A stretch of 64,000 nt of DNA from Aureimonas sp. SA4125 (GTDB lineage: Bacteria > Pseudomonadota > Alphaproteobacteria > Rhizobiales > Rhizobiaceae). Location: contig NZ_AP025032.1 of NCBI RefSeq assembly GCF_019973775.1, forward strand, positions 1,860,001-1,924,000. The letters run 5' to 3'. Numbering within the stretch: position 1 is the first letter of the stretch; the number at the start of each line of letters is the position of its first letter. Shown piece after piece: positions 9,403 through 19,012 of this stretch. Both the position numbers and the translations under genes were made by a program. The notes beneath the pieces are model-generated. The model saw only the letters and a list, made by a program, of their open reading frames with translations, made no database searches and was not told the origin of the DNA.

Positions 9403-10656
9403 CTAGCGGAAGATCGACGCGAAGCGGCCCACCGGGTTTCTGGACATCTTCGCGACCACGACGAGCTTCTTGATCTCGCCGCGCCGGAAGGCCGCGAGGA
9501 AACGCTTGTAGTCCTTGATCGAAACGCAGCCGTTTGAATCGCCGCCTTTGCCCAGCATGTAGGTGTGGGCCAGAAGACCGTTGCGGTTGTGAATCGCCTT
9601 CTGGCCGCCGACCGGGTTGAGCCGGATCGCCGCCACGCCGTGGAAAAGGCTTTCGCGCATGCTGAGCGTGTAGGTGTGGGGCGGGGTCGGGCCACGCATC
9701 TTCTTGTGCGCGTAACTCGGATCGTCGCGCATCATGCCGAGCCCGGAATGCGCCTCGAGCTTCTCGCCGTTGGGCAGATAGACCATCGCGGCGCTGATGT
9801 CGTAGACGGCGACGCCCTTGCCGGGCGTCGCGAAGGTGCGGCCCCTGAACGGCGGGGGGACATCGTCGTCGCCGGCATCCGGGCGGGCGTAGGCAAGCAC
9901 GGGGACCTTCGGCTCGCGGCGTGCGGGACGGGTCGCGGCGACGGGCCGGTCGGCGTCTCTGATCCGGTGCCGCGGCCGGGCGCGGGGAGTCGGGACGCTG
10001 GCTGCTTCCAGCTCCGGCGCCGGATGGGCGATGACGCTGCTTGGAAGCCGCGATGGTTCGAGCAGCGCCACCTCGACCTGCGGGCCATTGTCGGTCGCGC
10101 CCGGCGGAGAGACGATCGTCGCGGGAACGGCAGCGCTGGCGATGGCGAAAGCCGGCTCCTGTGCGAGATCCAGAGCGATCCTGCGGCTGTCGGTCTGTGC
10201 CATGCGGTAGCCGGCCGACGGCATGAAGGATGTCGGCTGGCCGGCCGGGCCGAAAAGTCGGTGCGACAAGCCCGGCATGGTCATCGCCATGGTGACCGGC
10301 TTCGGCTCGGCCCGGCCGGTCTGCAAGGTGGCAGGCTGGGGAATGGAGAGGCGGTGCGCAACCGGCTGCAGCGGCGACAGCACGCGCATCGATTTGTCGT
10401 GGGCGCGAGACGACCTCGCCGCGTTCGCGGAACCTGCGGCAGGGGGCACCGATGCGGCTGCGACGGCGTGCGCGGGTGCGATGGCATACGGCACGGTCCG
10501 CGCCGCGACCGCGACGAGACCGGCCGACAGCGTGAAGCCGGCGGCGACTGCCCAGATCAGGCCCGAACGCTTGCGGAAAGGAGTGGGGCGCGGCGGCTCT
10601 TCCGACAACTGTGGCTTTGTCCAGAAAGGTGCGACAGCGTCGAAGCGGGATGTCAT
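9403..10656 (-). CDS. DUF2778 (Tlde1-like) L,D-transpeptidase-fold protein with N-terminal anchor
   Basis: 417 residues: a short cytoplasmic N-terminus, one membrane helix at about 33-55, a long proline/alanine-rich linker, and a C-terminal DUF2778 domain from about residue 265. The domain ends in the L,D-transpeptidase-type nucleophile motif SNGCVSIKDY (Cys377), preceded by a histidine in HTYMLGKGGD. In Salmonella the Tlde1 member is a type VI secretion effector that cuts or exchanges peptidoglycan peptides. In Rhizobiales such anchored versions are chromosomal and may simply be envelope enzymes. No T6SS genes are in the window. Confidence 0.82.
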   Translation of the reverse strand: MTSRFDAVAPFWTKPQLSEEPPRPTPFRKRSGLIWAVAAGFTLSAGLVAVAARTVPYAIAPAHAVAAASVPPAAGSANAARSSRAHDKSMRVLSPLQPVAHRLSIPQPATLQTGRAEPKPVTMAMTMPGLSHRLFGPAGQPTSFMPSAGYRMAQTDSRRIALDLAQEPAFAIASAAVPATIVSPPGATDNGPQVEVALLEPSRLPSSVIAHPAPELEAASVPTPRARPRHRIRDADRPVAATRPARREPKVPVLAYARPDAGDDDVPPPFRGRTFATPGKGVAVYDISAAMVYLPNGEKLEAHSGLGMMRDDPSYAHKKMRGPTPPHTYTLSMRESLFHGVAAIRLNPVGGQKAIHNRNGLLAHTYMLGKGGDSNGCVSIKDYKRFLAAFRRGEIKKLVVVAKMSRNPVGRFASIFR

Positions 10657-11006
10657 GGGGCGCGCCAGGAAACTCGAGAGGAACCGATCATGCGACCAGC
10701 CATCCGGCGGTCACGAGCCCGCGACCAATCCGCCGCTGAGGGCAGAATCGCAGCTTATGGTTACCAAGCCGTTCCACCGGCAGGATAACGCCGGGCCGCA
10801 GGAGATCTGGCGGCGGCTCGGCTCGACGTTTCGCGCCAAGGACGCACCAGACCCTGTCGGTCGGCGCACCGGGTGCGCCCGACCGTGCGTCCGACCGTGC
10901 GTCCGCCCCCGGCAAACCAGGCGTCCAGGCCGGTCCGCGTCGAGTATTGACTGTGACACCCCATCCTGCGGTTTGTGACGATCCCGTGAACTCTTCGGAA
11001 AACCCT
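10657..11006. other. Intergenic stretch with a short tandem repeat
   Basis: 350 bp between divergent genes. It holds a perfect tandem 12-mer (GACCGTGCGTCC twice) near 10881-10905. A TTGACT hexamer near 10946 could be the -35 element of the small gene that follows, but I see no convincing -10. No gene with coding character was found here. Confidence 0.4.
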
Positions 11007-11312
11007 ATGCCCAGTCTGATCGAAACCATTGCCGCGACCGTCCACGAACTGGCGACGCCGGAAATGAAACCCAAGAACCTGATCAAGGCGGTCCGCGAAA
11101 AATACCCCGACGCCAAGAAGCAGGATATCGTCAGAGCCGCCTTCTACGCGGTGATCTCCCGCGCAGACGCCGATCCGGAAAAGGCCGACCGTCTGCAGGC
11201 GATGGCCATCCGCGAACGCAATGCCGACGCCGACGATTGCAAGCCCGCGACAAAGAAGCCACCGCGCAAGCGCAAGGCCGCTCTTGCCAAAGCGGAAGCG
11301 AAGGCGGACTGA
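11007..11312 (+). CDS. Small conserved protein of unknown function
   Basis: 101 residues from ATG 11007. The first 65 residues form a compact helical domain (an EMKPKNLIKAVREKYPDAKK segment, then IVRAAFYAVISRADADP). The C-terminal 30 residues are a lysine-rich basic tail (KPPRKRKAALAKAEAKAD), suggesting nucleic-acid or envelope binding. I do not recognise a characterised family; similar small proteins occur in Rhizobiales. A start further upstream at 10947 would add a poorly conserved-looking segment and is not preferred. Confidence 0.6.
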   Translation: MPSLIETIAATVHELATPEMKPKNLIKAVREKYPDAKKQDIVRAAFYAVISRADADPEKADRLQAMAIRERNADADDCKPATKKPPRKRKAALAKAEAKAD

Positions 11313-11324
11313 GCGGCGTCCGCC
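11303..11324 (+). terminator. Possible hairpin at the 3' end of the small gene
   Basis: GGCGGAC at 11303-11309 pairs with GTCCGCC at 11318-11324 across a short loop containing the stop codon. There is no T-run after it, so it may stabilise or attenuate rather than terminate. Confidence 0.3.
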
Positions 11325-11513
11325 GCATCCCTCGGAGCCCCCGACCGTTCAGTGTGTTTGCCCGGACGGCGCCGTTGGGCGGATCAGGTTTTTCTGAAGG
11401 GTTCCGGCGGTCGCTCGGCGAAGCGGCCACGCAGCGGGTTCCGAGTCTGGACAATGGGCCGAATAGTTCGCATGAGACGCGGCAGCTCGAATGGGTTGAG
11501 GTGAGGGCTTCTG

Positions 11514-12830
11514 ATGCGGCTTGTCATGGTGGGTTCGGGTTATGTGGGTCTCGTTTCGGGCGCCTGCTTTGCCGATTTCGGACATGACGTCATCTGCGTC
11601 GACAAGATGCAGGACAAGATCGACGCGCTGAACGCGGGACGCATGCCGATCTACGAGCCAGGGCTCGAGGCATTGGTGAGCGCCAACAGGTCCGCCGGTC
11701 GCTTGAGCTTCACCACCGATCTGGCGCGTTCGGTGGCGCAGGCCGAGGTCGTGTTCATCGGCGTCGGCACGCCGTCGCGGCGCGGCGACGGCCATGCCGA
11801 CCTCACCTATGTCCATGCCGCCGCACGCGAGATCGCGCGATCGGTAACGGGTTTTACCGTCGTGGTGACGAAGTCGACCGTTCCCGTCGGGACCGGCGAT
11901 GAGGTCGAGCGGATCATCCGCGAGGAAAACCCCGACGCCGACGTCATCGTCGTCTCCAATCCGGAATTCCTGCGCGAGGGCGCCGCCATCGCCGATTTCA
12001 AGCGCCCCGATCGGATCGTCGTCGGGACGGAGGATCCGCGCGGCGTGGCGGTCATGCGCGACGTCTACCGGCCGCTCTTCCTCAACGAGGCGCCGCTGCT
12101 GTTCTGCGAGCGCCGGACGTCGGAACTCATCAAGTATGCCGCCAACGCGTTCCTCGCGATGAAGGTCACTTTCATCAACGAGATGGCGGACCTTTGCGAA
12201 AAGGTCGGCGCGGACGTCCAGAAGGTCGCCAAGGGCATCGGTCTCGACAAGCGTATCGGCGACAAGTTCCTGCACGCCGGCCCGGGCTACGGCGGTTCCT
12301 GCTTTCCCAAGGACACGCTGGCGCTGGTGAAGACGGCGCAGGACCACGGCAGTCCCGTCCGCCTGATCGAGACGACGGTGAGCATCAACGACCAGCGCAA
12401 GCGCGCGATGGCGCTGAAGGTGATCGCCGCCTGCGGCGGCAGCGTGCGCGGCAAGACCATCGCCGTCCTCGGCCTCTCCTTCAAGCCCAACACGGACGAC
12501 ATGCGCGACGCGCCGTCGCTGACGATCATCCAGGCGCTGCAGGACGGCGGCGCCCGCGTCACGGCCTATGATCCCGAAAGCATGGAGGCGGCGGGCGCCA
12601 TGGTCGAGAACGTCGTCTTCGGCCGCAGCGCCTACGAGATCGCCCAGGATGCGGAGGCGCTCGTCGTCGTCACCGAGTGGGACGCGTTCCGCGCGCTCGA
12701 CTTCGAGCGCATCAAGGGGGTGATGCGTGACCCGCTGCTCGTCGACCTGCGCAACATCTATTCCAGCGCCGACGTGACGCGGCACGGATTCCGCTATATC
12801 GGCGTCGGGCGCGGCAGCACGGCCGGCTGA
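11514..12830 (+). CDS. ugd: UDP-glucose 6-dehydrogenase
   Basis: 438 residues, typical length. It oxidises UDP-glucose to UDP-glucuronate with two NAD+, supplying acidic sugars for exopolysaccharide, capsule or LPS. The N-terminal Rossmann fold carries GSGYVGLVSGACFADFGHDV, the catalytic cysteine is in GYGGSCFPKD (Cys263), and the C-terminal UDP-binding domain has GLSFKPNTDDMRDAPS. The ATG is preceded by GAGGTGAGGG. Closest by recall is the rhizobial RkpK type. It is monocistronic, with no polysaccharide genes beside it here. Confidence 0.95.
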   Translation: MRLVMVGSGYVGLVSGACFADFGHDVICVDKMQDKIDALNAGRMPIYEPGLEALVSANRSAGRLSFTTDLARSVAQAEVVFIGVGTPSRRGDGHADLTYVHAAAREIARSVTGFTVVVTKSTVPVGTGDEVERIIREENPDADVIVVSNPEFLREGAAIADFKRPDRIVVGTEDPRGVAVMRDVYRPLFLNEAPLLFCERRTSELIKYAANAFLAMKVTFINEMADLCEKVGADVQKVAKGIGLDKRIGDKFLHAGPGYGGSCFPKDTLALVKTAQDHGSPVRLIETTVSINDQRKRAMALKVIAACGGSVRGKTIAVLGLSFKPNTDDMRDAPSLTIIQALQDGGARVTAYDPESMEAAGAMVENVVFGRSAYEIAQDAEALVVVTEWDAFRALDFERIKGVMRDPLLVDLRNIYSSADVTRHGFRYIGVGRGSTAG

Positions 12831-13059
12831 GGATCACCGCGAAATGCCGAGCCTGCACATTCCTTCCAATTATCGGTCGAGGAGGCACGCAGGATGATCG
12901 AGTTCCAGGCCAGCAGCTGCCGGCAAGGATAAGTTCGCCCGCATCAACAACGTCTGAGCATTGACGGAGGGATGGCGCCGGCCAGCCCATGACCTAAAGT
13001 GCGGCTGTCGTCCGGTCGTCGCCCGCCGGGCTCTGCTGCATCCTGCCTGGAACGGAACC

Positions 13060-13773
13060 GTGCCGCCTGTCGTCAAGAGAACCCAGACCGACCTCATCCG
13101 AGAGGCCATCGCGGACCGGATCGTGCAGGGCTATTTCCGTCCCGGGGAAGCGCTGGACGAAACGGTCCTCGCCGCCGAGTTCGGCGTGTCGCGAACGCCG
13201 ATCCGGGAAGCGCTGCGCCAGCTCGAAGCGTATGGGCTGGCGCAATCGCGCCCGCATCGCGGCACGATCGTCGCCTCGATGTGCGATACGCAGCTCGACG
13301 AAGTCTTCTTCGTCATGGCCGAGCTCGAGGCGCTGTGCGCGCGTTTGTGCGCGGAAAACCTCCTCGGCCGGGAAGCCGATGCGCTGGCGATCCTGCACGA
13401 GGCGGGCGCGGCCCATGTCGCGGCCAACGCGGTCGAAGCCTTCCGCACACACAATGAGCGCTTCCACAACGCCATCTATGCCGGGGCCGGCAACGCGTTC
13501 CTGGAGGAAAGCACCGTCGCCGTCCGCCGCCGGCTGGCGCCGTTCCGCAAGGTCCAGTTCGACGCCTTTCACCGCATCGCCGAATCCCAGCGCGAGCATG
13601 GGCTGGTGGTGGCGGCGATCCTGAGGGGCGACGGCGAGGCTGCCGCAGAGGCGATGCGCGCCCATCTCGGCAAGGTCCGCCGCACCGTCGACCGGGTGAC
13701 GGACTATGTGGCGCCGCGCGAGCTTGCGCCGGAACGGCCAGCCGAGACGCGCGCCCGCATGCCGCCGGCCTGA
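13060..13773 (+). CDS. GntR-family regulator, FCD subfamily
   Basis: 237 residues from a GTG at 13060; an earlier in-frame ATG at 12961 would add a non-conserved 33 residues. An N-terminal winged helix (VLAAEFGVSRTPIREALRQL) is followed by the all-helical FCD ligand domain with its metal-ligand histidines (for example HNERFHNAIY and the later HLGKVRR). It is convergent with, and only 4 bp from, the end of the eight-gene operon 13778-21251. It is therefore the likely regulator of that operon, sensing a substrate or intermediate acid. Confidence 0.88.
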   Translation: MPPVVKRTQTDLIREAIADRIVQGYFRPGEALDETVLAAEFGVSRTPIREALRQLEAYGLAQSRPHRGTIVASMCDTQLDEVFFVMAELEALCARLCAENLLGREADALAILHEAGAAHVAANAVEAFRTHNERFHNAIYAGAGNAFLEESTVAVRRRLAPFRKVQFDAFHRIAESQREHGLVVAAILRGDGEAAAEAMRAHLGKVRRTVDRVTDYVAPRELAPERPAETRARMPPA

Positions 13774-13777
13774 AGGG

Positions 13778-14122
13778 CTATTCGCCGAGTATCCGTACGG
13801 GTTTTGCCCAGGAGATGAGGACGAGGCAGCCCTGCTCGGACCAGACGCTGTGGACGCTGCCGACAGGGTTCACGACGACCGTCCCGGCTTCGTAGGTGCC
13901 GTGTTCGTCGCTTTGGCTGCCGTCGATGACGACGATGCTCTCGAGGCCGACATGCTCGTGGCGGGGCACCGATGCGCCGGGCGCATAGCGCAGGAGAGCG
14001 AGCCCCGGCCCCCCGTCCACGGAGCGCTGCAGGTGGCAGATGGTGACGCCGTCGCGAAAGGCCTCGAACACCAGACCGTCGAGATTGCCGAGGGCAAGGC
14101 CCGGCAGGACGAGCGGCGTCAT
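13778..14122 (-). CDS. Small cupin-domain protein
   Basis: 114 residues forming one cupin barrel. The metal-binding motif is seen as [17 protein letters not shown] with the second motif near [15 protein letters not shown]. It is the last gene of the operon and overlaps the preceding isochorismatase-fold gene by 4 bp. Single-domain cupins in catabolic operons are often isomerases, hydrolases or sensors; the substrate cannot be read from sequence. Confidence 0.8.
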   Translation of the reverse strand: MTPLVLPGLALGNLDGLVFEAFRDGVTICHLQRSVDGGPGLALLRYAPGASVPRHEHVGLESIVVIDGSQSDEHGTYEAGTVVVNPVGSVHSVWSEQGCLVLISWAKPVRILGE

Positions 14123-14784
14123 GCCGTCAGCCCGGAAACGACCGCCGCGGTCGGTGCGACCCAGCCGACGATGGCGCCCTGCGCCCGGATCATCTCGATC
14201 GCCGCCTGCTTGAAGGCGGGAAAATAACTCTCCGTGGCGTCCTCGGCGAGAAGGCATTCGTAGCCGCGGTCGTTCGCCTCGCGCATCGTCGTCTGCACGC
14301 AAACCTCGGTGGTGACGCCGGCGAAGACGAGCTGGCGGATCCCCAGCCGCTCCAGTTCCGCTCCGAGCCGCGTCGCATGGAAGGCCCCCTTGCCGGGCTT
14401 GTCGATCACCAGTTCACCCGGCAGCGGCGCCAGCGCGGCGACGATGTCGGCGCCGGGCTCGCCCCTGATGAGGATCCGGCCCATCGGACCCTCGTCGCCG
14501 ATCCGCAGGGCCGCGTTGCCGCGCAGGCGCTTGGCCGGAGGGCAGTCCGAGAGGTCAGGCGCATGGCATTCGCGCGTGTGGATCACCGGCCGTCCGGCAT
14601 CGCGGAATCCCGCGATGAGAGCGGCGACGGTCGGCACGATCGCCTCCAGGCGCGAGACGTCGTTTCCCAGACTGGCGCCGAAGCCGCCTGGCTCCAGGAA
14701 ATCGCGCTGCATGTCGATGACGACGAGAGCGACGACATCGCGGTCGAGCGGGAACGGGAAGGGCGTCGCCTCGATCGCGGGCAT
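14119..14784 (-). CDS. Isochorismatase-fold cysteine amidohydrolase (second paralogue)
   Basis: 221 residues with the Asp-Lys-Cys triad of the family: Asp24 in VVIDMQRDF, Lys129 in [10 protein letters not shown] and Cys162 in [14 protein letters not shown]. Overall similarity is clear to the biuret-hydrolase-like protein encoded one gene upstream, but the substrate-pocket stretches differ, so it probably acts on a different C-N bond in the same pathway. The start codon overlaps the stop of the transporter ATPase gene and its own stop overlaps the cupin start. Confidence 0.87.
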   Translation of the reverse strand: MPAIEATPFPFPLDRDVVALVVIDMQRDFLEPGGFGASLGNDVSRLEAIVPTVAALIAGFRDAGRPVIHTRECHAPDLSDCPPAKRLRGNAALRIGDEGPMGRILIRGEPGADIVAALAPLPGELVIDKPGKGAFHATRLGAELERLGIRQLVFAGVTTEVCVQTTMREANDRGYECLLAEDATESYFPAFKQAAIEMIRAQGAIVGWVAPTAAVVSGLTA

Positions 14785-16358
14785 CAGGCGTGCCCGGCCA
14801 TGTGCGAACCGATCGCGTGGATGTCGGCGCCGGCGCCACCCGCGGTCTCGAAGACAACATGGCCGTCGAGCATCACGAGGATGCGGTCGGAGAGGGCGAC
14901 GATCTCGTCGAGATCCTCGCTGACGAGGAGCACCGCCGTCCCCTCGTTGCGCGCCGTCATGAGCTGGGCGCGGATGTCGGCGACGGCGCCGAAGTCGAGC
15001 CCGAAGCAGGGATTGGCGGCGACGAGGAGGTCGGTCTCGCCGGAAAGTTCACGTGCCAGCACCGCGCGCTGGACATTGCCGCCGGACAGCGTGCCGATCG
15101 GGCTCGATGGCGAGCGCGTCTTGATCTGGTAGGCGGCAATCAGCCGGTGCGCGTCGGCGGCAAAGCGCTGCCGGTCGAGAAACCAGGTCTTCGTCCCGTC
15201 CGGGGCGGTGTCGAAGGTGCGGAAGGCAAGGTTTTCGGCCACCGACATGCGGCCGACGCAGGCATTCTTCAGGGGCTCCTCCGGCAGGCAGCGAACTTTC
15301 CGCGCCTGCGCCTCGCTGCGGGTCGCGGCATAGGGCTGGCCGGCCACGGTCATCGTGCCGCCGTCCGGCGCGCTCTGGCCCGACAGGACCTCGACCAGCC
15401 GCTTCTGGCCGTTGCCGGAAATGCCGGCAACGCCGACGATCTCCCCGGCATGGACGTCGAGGGCCTCGATGGCGATCGAGCCGCGCGTCTGCGGGTCGCC
15501 GGAAACGAGGTTGCGGATCGACAGCACCGGGCCGGGCGCAGCGACCGTCGCCACGCGGCCGGGCACGTCGGGCAGCGTCCGCTCGCCGATCATCATGGCG
15601 GCCATTTCGCCGGTCGACAGGTCCGCGACGAGGCCGCTGCCGACATGCTGGCCGCGGCGCAGCACCGTCACCCGGTCGCAGTAGGCTGTGACCTCCTTGA
15701 ACTTGTGGGTGATCAGGAGCACCGACATGCCGGTTCCGATCGCCAGACTGCGCAGGAAGCCGAGCACTTCCGAGGCTTCGTCGGGCGTCAGCACCGAAGT
15801 CGGCTCGTCGAGGACGAGGACGCGGCTGCCGAGATAGAGCTGCTTCAGGATTTCCGTCTTCTGCCGCTCGCCGGCCGACAGCGCCTCGACCGGGGTGTCG
15901 AGCGGCACCTTCAGCGGCATGGTCGTGAGAAACTCGGCCAGCGCCCGGCGCTCGCTTTTCCAGTCGATGACGGCGGGCACCTCGGCCCGCGCCATCACCA
16001 TGTTCTCGAGCACCGTCATCGCCGGCACCAGCGTGAAATGCTGGTAGACCATGCCGATGCCCAGACGCCGTGCGTCGCGCGGGCTGTCGATGGTCTGCTC
16101 GCGGCCATCGAGGATCACGGCGCCTTCCTCCGGCCTGTAGTAGCCGAGGATGCACTTCACCAGGGTCGACTTGCCCGCACCGTTCTCGCCGAGGAGAGCG
16201 TGGAATTCGCCGGGCATCAGCGCGATGGATACGCTCTCCAGCGCGGTAAAGCTGCCGAAGCGCTTGGTGATGCCGACGGCCTCCAGCAGCGGGCGCGGGC
16301 CCGTCACTGTCGCGCTGGCAGGAGGCAGGGCGGAGGCCGTCGCGGGGAGTGCGCTCAT
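14784..16358 (-). CDS. ABC importer ATPase, double-domain (BMP-type)
   Basis: 524 residues with two nucleotide-binding halves as in sugar and nucleoside importers of the RbsA/YufO type. The N-terminal Walker A is GENGAGKST with signature [15 protein letters not shown] and Walker [14 protein letters not shown]. The C-terminal half has [10 protein letters not shown] and [17 protein letters not shown], with a degenerate Walker B. It energises the two permeases encoded upstream. The gene overlaps the biuret-hydrolase-like gene by 4 bp. Confidence 0.93.
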   Translation of the reverse strand: MSALPATASALPPASATVTGPRPLLEAVGITKRFGSFTALESVSIALMPGEFHALLGENGAGKSTLVKCILGYYRPEEGAVILDGREQTIDSPRDARRLGIGMVYQHFTLVPAMTVLENMVMARAEVPAVIDWKSERRALAEFLTTMPLKVPLDTPVEALSAGERQKTEILKQLYLGSRVLVLDEPTSVLTPDEASEVLGFLRSLAIGTGMSVLLITHKFKEVTAYCDRVTVLRRGQHVGSGLVADLSTGEMAAMMIGERTLPDVPGRVATVAAPGPVLSIRNLVSGDPQTRGSIAIEALDVHAGEIVGVAGISGNGQKRLVEVLSGQSAPDGGTMTVAGQPYAATRSEAQARKVRCLPEEPLKNACVGRMSVAENLAFRTFDTAPDGTKTWFLDRQRFAADAHRLIAAYQIKTRSPSSPIGTLSGGNVQRAVLARELSGETDLLVAANPCFGLDFGAVADIRAQLMTARNEGTAVLLVSEDLDEIVALSDRILVMLDGHVVFETAGGAGADIHAIGSHMAGHA

Positions 16359-17062
16359 CCGATCGCCTCGATCAGGCTGGCGCTGGTGGCGACGGCCCCG
16401 AAGACCCCGCCCTGCATGGTTACCATCTTGATCGCCGCATCATGGTTGCCGCGGTCCGTCGCCGCGCAGCAGTCCACGACGATCAGGCATTCGAAGCCGC
16501 GGTCGTTGGCCTCGCGCATGGTGGTGTGGACGCAGACATCGGTGGTGATGCCGGTGAGGACGAGATTGGTGATGCGGCGCTGGTGAAGGATGAGTTCGAG
16601 ATCGGTCGCGCAGAACGAGCCTTTGCCCGGCTTGTCGATGATGACTTCGCCCGCGATCGGGGCAAGCTCCGGGATGATCTCCCAGCCCGGCTCGCCCCGC
16701 ACGAGAATCCGCCCGCACGGGCCGGGATCGCCGATGCCCGCGCCCATCTGGCGCGAGCGCCAGCGCTTGTTCGCCGGCAGGTCCGCAAGGTCGGCACGAT
16801 GCCCTTCCCGGGTGTGGATGACGGAATAGCCCTTCGCCCGCATCGCCGCGAGCAGCCGCCGGATCGGTTCGATCGGCGCGCGCGTCAGCGACAGGTCGTA
16901 ACCCATCGCGTCGACATAGCCGCCGACACCGCAGAAATCGGTCTGCATGTCGATGATGACGAGGGCCGTGTTGTCTGGCCTCAGCGAGCCGTCATAGGGC
17001 CAGGCATAGGGATAGGAGTCGACCGTCAGGCCATTGCCGGGAGAGACTGCCAGCGTGCTCAT
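16355..17062 (-). CDS. biuH: Biuret amidohydrolase-like isochorismatase-fold enzyme
   Basis: 235 residues. From memory it matches the Rhizobium leguminosarum biuret hydrolase BiuH along its whole length, including [17 protein letters not shown], the PANKRWRS segment, [17 protein letters not shown] and [19 protein letters not shown]. The triad is Asp38, Lys144 and Cys177, a constant offset of two from the BiuH numbering I recall (36/142/175). BiuH hydrolyses biuret to allophanate and ammonia. The related guanylurea hydrolase is close enough that the substrate remains open. No cyanuric-acid or allophanate hydrolase gene is adjacent. Confidence 0.82.
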   Translation of the reverse strand: MSTLAVSPGNGLTVDSYPYAWPYDGSLRPDNTALVIIDMQTDFCGVGGYVDAMGYDLSLTRAPIEPIRRLLAAMRAKGYSVIHTREGHRADLADLPANKRWRSRQMGAGIGDPGPCGRILVRGEPGWEIIPELAPIAGEVIIDKPGKGSFCATDLELILHQRRITNLVLTGITTDVCVHTTMREANDRGFECLIVVDCCAATDRGNHDAAIKMVTMQGGVFGAVATSASLIEAIG

Positions 17063-17065
17063 CGC

Positions 17066-18082
17066 CTACTCCGCCGCGTCGTCGAAGCGCTGGCCAAAGG
17101 TCCGGACGGGCTTGGGAAAGCCGCAGGAAGTGCCGTCGGTCACCGCCACCTCCTCCTCCCAGGGCACGGCATAGCTGCCCGCGACGAGATCGTGCATGTA
17201 GGTGTAGGGGCAGTCCTGCGCGCCGCCCTTCACCGCGACATAGCCGCGATGGCCGAGCTGGTAGATGTTGTTCTCGACGCCCCAGCCCTTGCGCGCCTCG
17301 CGCACGAGGTCCGGCCGCACCTCGGCCGTGATGATCTCGTTGACCCGTCCGGTCGTACCATGCGCCAGCACCGCGCCGTCGAAGTCGACGATCATGCCTT
17401 CGCCCATGGAATCGAAGCTGCCATCCGAGCCGCACATGCAGACATTGGCCGTGATCATGAGGTTGCAGAAGGAGTTGGACTGGTTGGTGAAACGCCAGGA
17501 CTCGCGGATCGGCGCGGTATAGCCGGCGGTGCGCAGCATGATCTCGGCGCCCTTGTAGGCGCATTCCCGCGCCATTTCCGGGAACATGCCGTCATGGCAG
17601 ATGATCAATGCGAGCTTGCAGCCGTTCGGCCCGTCAATGACAGGGACGCCGAGATCGCCTGGCTCCCAGGGTTCGACCGGGACCCAGGGGTGGAGCTTGC
17701 GGTAGTTCAGCTGGATCTCGCCCGCATCGTCGATGACGAGGCCGGTATTGTAGGGCATGCCGCCCGGATTGAACTCCATGATGGAGAAGCAGCCCCAGAT
17801 CCGGTTCGCCTTGCAGGCCGCCTTGAAGGCGGCGACCTCGGGGCCGTCGATCCGGCACATGATCGCCGGGTTGATGTCCATGGACAGGCCGTGCAGCGAA
17901 TATTCGGGGAAGACGACGAGGTCCATGGTGCCGAGATTGCGCCGGGCCTTGGCGACCATGTCGACGATCACCTGCGTCTGCCGCTTCAGGTCCTCGGGTG
18001 TGACGACCGTCGGAAGCTGCAGTTGCACGCAGCCGATGACGACGCCGTTCGCCGATTTGTTCAGTCCGCCGAGGCCGTTCAT
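17066..18082 (-). CDS. amiF: Formamidase (nitrilase superfamily, AmiF-like)
   Basis: 338 residues resembling the AmiF formamidase of Helicobacter pylori along its length (for example SIMEFNPGGMPYNTGLVIDD and WGVENNIYQLGHRGYVA). The nitrilase triad is visible: Glu60 in VVFPEYS, Lys129 in NYRKLHPW and Cys162 in LIICHDGMFPE. It would hydrolyse formamide to formate and ammonia, although the closely related aliphatic amidases act on short amides. It lies 3 bp upstream of the biuret-hydrolase-like gene and 9 bp downstream of the permease gene. Confidence 0.87.
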   Translation of the reverse strand: MNGLGGLNKSANGVVIGCVQLQLPTVVTPEDLKRQTQVIVDMVAKARRNLGTMDLVVFPEYSLHGLSMDINPAIMCRIDGPEVAAFKAACKANRIWGCFSIMEFNPGGMPYNTGLVIDDAGEIQLNYRKLHPWVPVEPWEPGDLGVPVIDGPNGCKLALIICHDGMFPEMARECAYKGAEIMLRTAGYTAPIRESWRFTNQSNSFCNLMITANVCMCGSDGSFDSMGEGMIVDFDGAVLAHGTTGRVNEIITAEVRPDLVREARKGWGVENNIYQLGHRGYVAVKGGAQDCPYTYMHDLVAGSYAVPWEEEVAVTDGTSCGFPKPVRTFGQRFDDAAE

Positions 18083-18091
18083 GGCGTTCTC

Positions 18092-19012
18092 CTATTTTGT
18101 GATCGAAAGCTCGCGTGGCGCGCCTTGCAGGCTGCGTTTCGGCGAGGAGGTGATGATGAGGATGGCCAGCGTCAGGACATAAGGGGCGGCGTAGAAGAGG
18201 TAGTAGCCCTGGTTGACGCCGACCGATTGCAGCGCCGGCCCGAGCGCGCCGGCCCCGCCGAAGAGGAGCGCCGCGCCGAGGCAGGCGAGGGGGTTCCAGC
18301 GGGCGAAGATGACGAGCGCCACCGCCATCAGTCCCTGGCCGGAGGAGATGCCCTCGTTCCAGCTGCCGGGGTAGTAGAGCGACAGATAGGCGCCGGCGAC
18401 GCCGGCCATGAAGCCGCCGAAGGCGGTGGCGGCGATGCGCACGGCAAGGATCGGATAGCCCATCGCCCGCGCCGCGTCGTCGCTGTCGCCGACCATTCTG
18501 AGGATCAGCCCGATCCGCGTCGTGCGGAACATCCAGAAGAGCGCGACGGCCATGGCGATGCCGATGAGGAACAGCGGGTTGATCTCGAGCGCCGCGCGCA
18601 CCTGCGGCACGTCGGACCAGAAACCGAAGGGAACCGAGGGGAGGAGGGGTGCCGCCGGCTGCACCAGCGGCTTGCCGAAGAAGAAGGCAAGGCCGGAACC
18701 GAGGATCATCAGCGCGATGCCGACGGCGATGTCGTTGACCCGCGGCAGGCTGCAGAGAAAACCGTGCAGGAGACCGAACAGCACGCCCGCGAGACCGGCG
18801 ACGAGAACCCCGATCCAGGGCGAGCCCGAGAGGTAGGAGCCGCCATAGCCGGCCATGGCGCCGAAGACGAGCGTGCCCTCGAGCCCGAGATTGATGCGGC
18901 CGCTCTTTTCGGTGACGCATTCCCCGAGGCTGACGAAGAGGAAGGGTGTCGAGACGCGGATGGCGCCGCCGAGAATGGCGAGCGGCACGCCCCAGAGACC
19001 GATGTCGTTCAT
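18092..19012 (-). CDS. ABC importer permease (BMP-type, second subunit)
   Basis: 306 residues, hydrophobic throughout, of the BPD_transp_2 (RbsC/YufQ-like) class. It shows the typical START-TPFLFVSLGECVTEKSGRINLGLEGT segment in pieces, and the cytoplasmic coupling region with GDSDDAARAMGYP. The ATG at 19012 overlaps the stop of the first permease gene. It pairs with the 368-residue permease to form the membrane channel. Confidence 0.9.
   Translation of the reverse strand: MNDIGLWGVPLAILGGAIRVSTPFLFVSLGECVTEKSGRINLGLEGTLVFGAMAGYGGSYLSGSPWIGVLVAGLAGVLFGLLHGFLCSLPRVNDIAVGIALMILGSGLAFFFGKPLVQPAAPLLPSVPFGFWSDVPQVRAALEINPLFLIGIAMAVALFWMFRTTRIGLILRMVGDSDDAARAMGYPILAVRIAATAFGGFMAGVAGAYLSLYYPGSWNEGISSGQGLMAVALVIFARWNPLACLGAALLFGGAGALGPALQSVGVNQGYYLFYAAPYVLTLAILIITSSPKRSLQGAPRELSITK

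Noticed and set aside
10881-10905. Tandem 12-bp repeat as a possible CRISPR or iteron
   Set aside because: Only two units with no spacers and no associated genes; nothing else like it in the window. No CRISPR array was seen anywhere.
14784-16358. Idea that the importer is a simple sugar (ribose-type) transporter
   Set aside because: The binding protein is of the BMP type and the operon encodes C-N hydrolases, not sugar enzymes; double ATPases occur in both classes.
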